Assembly: GCF_009557615.1 (NCBI RefSeq)
Contig: NZ_CP045652.1
Location: forward strand, 2,914,001-2,978,000
Direction of reading: 5' to 3'
DNA from: Sphingobacteruim zhuxiongii
Lineage (GTDB): Bacteria; Bacteroidota; Bacteroidia; Sphingobacteriales; Sphingobacteriaceae
DNA length: 64,000 nt
The translations under genes and the position numbers were made by a program. Below are positions 63,568 through 64,000 of this stretch, piece by piece. How positions within the stretch are numbered: position 1 is the first letter of the stretch; each line of letters starts with the position of its first letter. The notes below the pieces were generated by a model that saw only the letters and a list, made by a program, of their open reading frames with translations, did no database searches and was not told where the DNA came from.

Positions 63568-64000
63568 ATGAAAAAGCTATTAATTATATGCTTTATGGTC
63601 TTATCTATTTCCAGTCATAGCATGGCTGGAAATAAGACTGTAGAAGTTGACATTTGTATTTATGGAGGGAGTTCCGCAGGAATTATCGCAGGATACACCG
63701 CAACAAAACTAGGTAAGAAAGCACTGGTTATCGAGCCTAGAAATTACATTGGCGGACTAACCACCGGCGGTCTTGGAGCGACAGATATCGGCAATAAATT
63801 CGCTATTACTGGTCTAGCACGGGATTTCTATCGCCGTATAGGTGCTGAATATAACAAGTTTGAGCAATGGACGTTTGAACCACATGTGGCTAACAAAGTA
63901 TTTAACGACTATATCGCTGCAACAAATTTAGAGATTCAAAAAAACTATTTGCTGGAGGAAGTCATCAAACAAGGCAATAAAATCACAGAGATTGTCGTGC
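63568..64000 (+). CDS. Secreted FAD-dependent oxidoreductase (5' part only)
   Basis: Only 144 codons are in the window. A signal peptide (about 1-20, ending HSMAG) precedes the FAD-binding motif CIYGGSSAGIIAGYTA and the IEPRNYIGGLTTGGLGATD segment. Both are typical of the PF12831 FAD-dependent oxidoreductases often found in Bacteroidota PULs. The gene follows susD5 closely, so it is in the same operon. The reaction is not known; most members are predicted periplasmic. Confidence 0.88.
   Translation, partial: MKKLLIICFMVLSISSHSMAGNKTVEVDICIYGGSSAGIIAGYTATKLGKKALVIEPRNYIGGLTTGGLGATDIGNKFAITGLARDFYRRIGAEYNKFEQWTFEPHVANKVFNDYIAATNLEIQKNYLLEEVIKQGNKITEIVV

Overview
The window looks like a carbohydrate-foraging region of a Bacteroidota genome. 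Sphingobacteriaceae (a Sphingobacterium- or Pedobacter-like organism) is my inference; no rRNA or marker gene is present to confirm it. The evidence for the phylum is five SusC/SusD-type outer-membrane pairs, a hybrid two-component system, an ECF sigma/FecR pair driving an STN-domain SusC, FGly-type sulfatases, Tat-exported Gfo/Idh oxidoreductases, TAnnTTTG-type promoter elements and AT-rich leaders. I saw no tRNA, rRNA, CRISPR array, insertion sequence or phage gene.

Layout. (1) 1-8130: a truncated MFS transporter divergent from a ROK regulator, then PUL1 (susC/susD) closed by a strong terminator. (2) 8193-21600, minus strand: a hybrid two-component regulator, PUL2 (susC, susD, small lipoprotein) and a large enzyme joining a GH2 glycosidase to an alginate-lyase-like domain. 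A 15-bp direct repeat with 21-bp spacing lies upstream of susC2. (3) 21729-22683: an apparently unrelated DUF808/YedI membrane protein. (4) 22757-31452, minus: PUL3 (susC, susD, two arylsulfatases, a degenerate retropepsin-like protein). Its 5' leader is partly duplicated and carries a candidate antisense sRNA on the other strand. (5) 32213-40778, minus: exported Gfo/Idh oxidoreductases, a NagB-like protein, a LacI-type regulator, an AGE epimerase and a sodium/solute symporter. A 17-bp motif is shared by two of the operon leaders. (6) 40981-42171, plus: an M20 amidohydrolase. (7) 42199-54978, minus: PUL4, an unusual set of susC, susD, esterase-like hydrolase, GMC oxidoreductase, PQQ-type sugar dehydrogenase fused to cytochrome c, an NRAMP-fold transporter without the metal-binding motifs, an SDR without its usual Lys, and a divergent DHDPS-family protein. 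(8) 55418-64000, plus: a Gfo/Idh oxidoreductase and PUL5 (ECF sigma, FecR anti-sigma, STN-SusC, SusD, and a truncated FAD oxidoreductase).

How they may work together: PUL2 and PUL3 suggest degradation of a sulfated, uronic-acid-containing glycan, with depolymerisation by GH2/lyase and desulfation by two sulfatases. PUL4 and the Gfo/Idh operons suggest that sugars are oxidised in the envelope before or during uptake, then handled as keto-sugars or sugar acids. This oxidative route is the best candidate for an undescribed system here. Substrates cannot be named from sequence alone.
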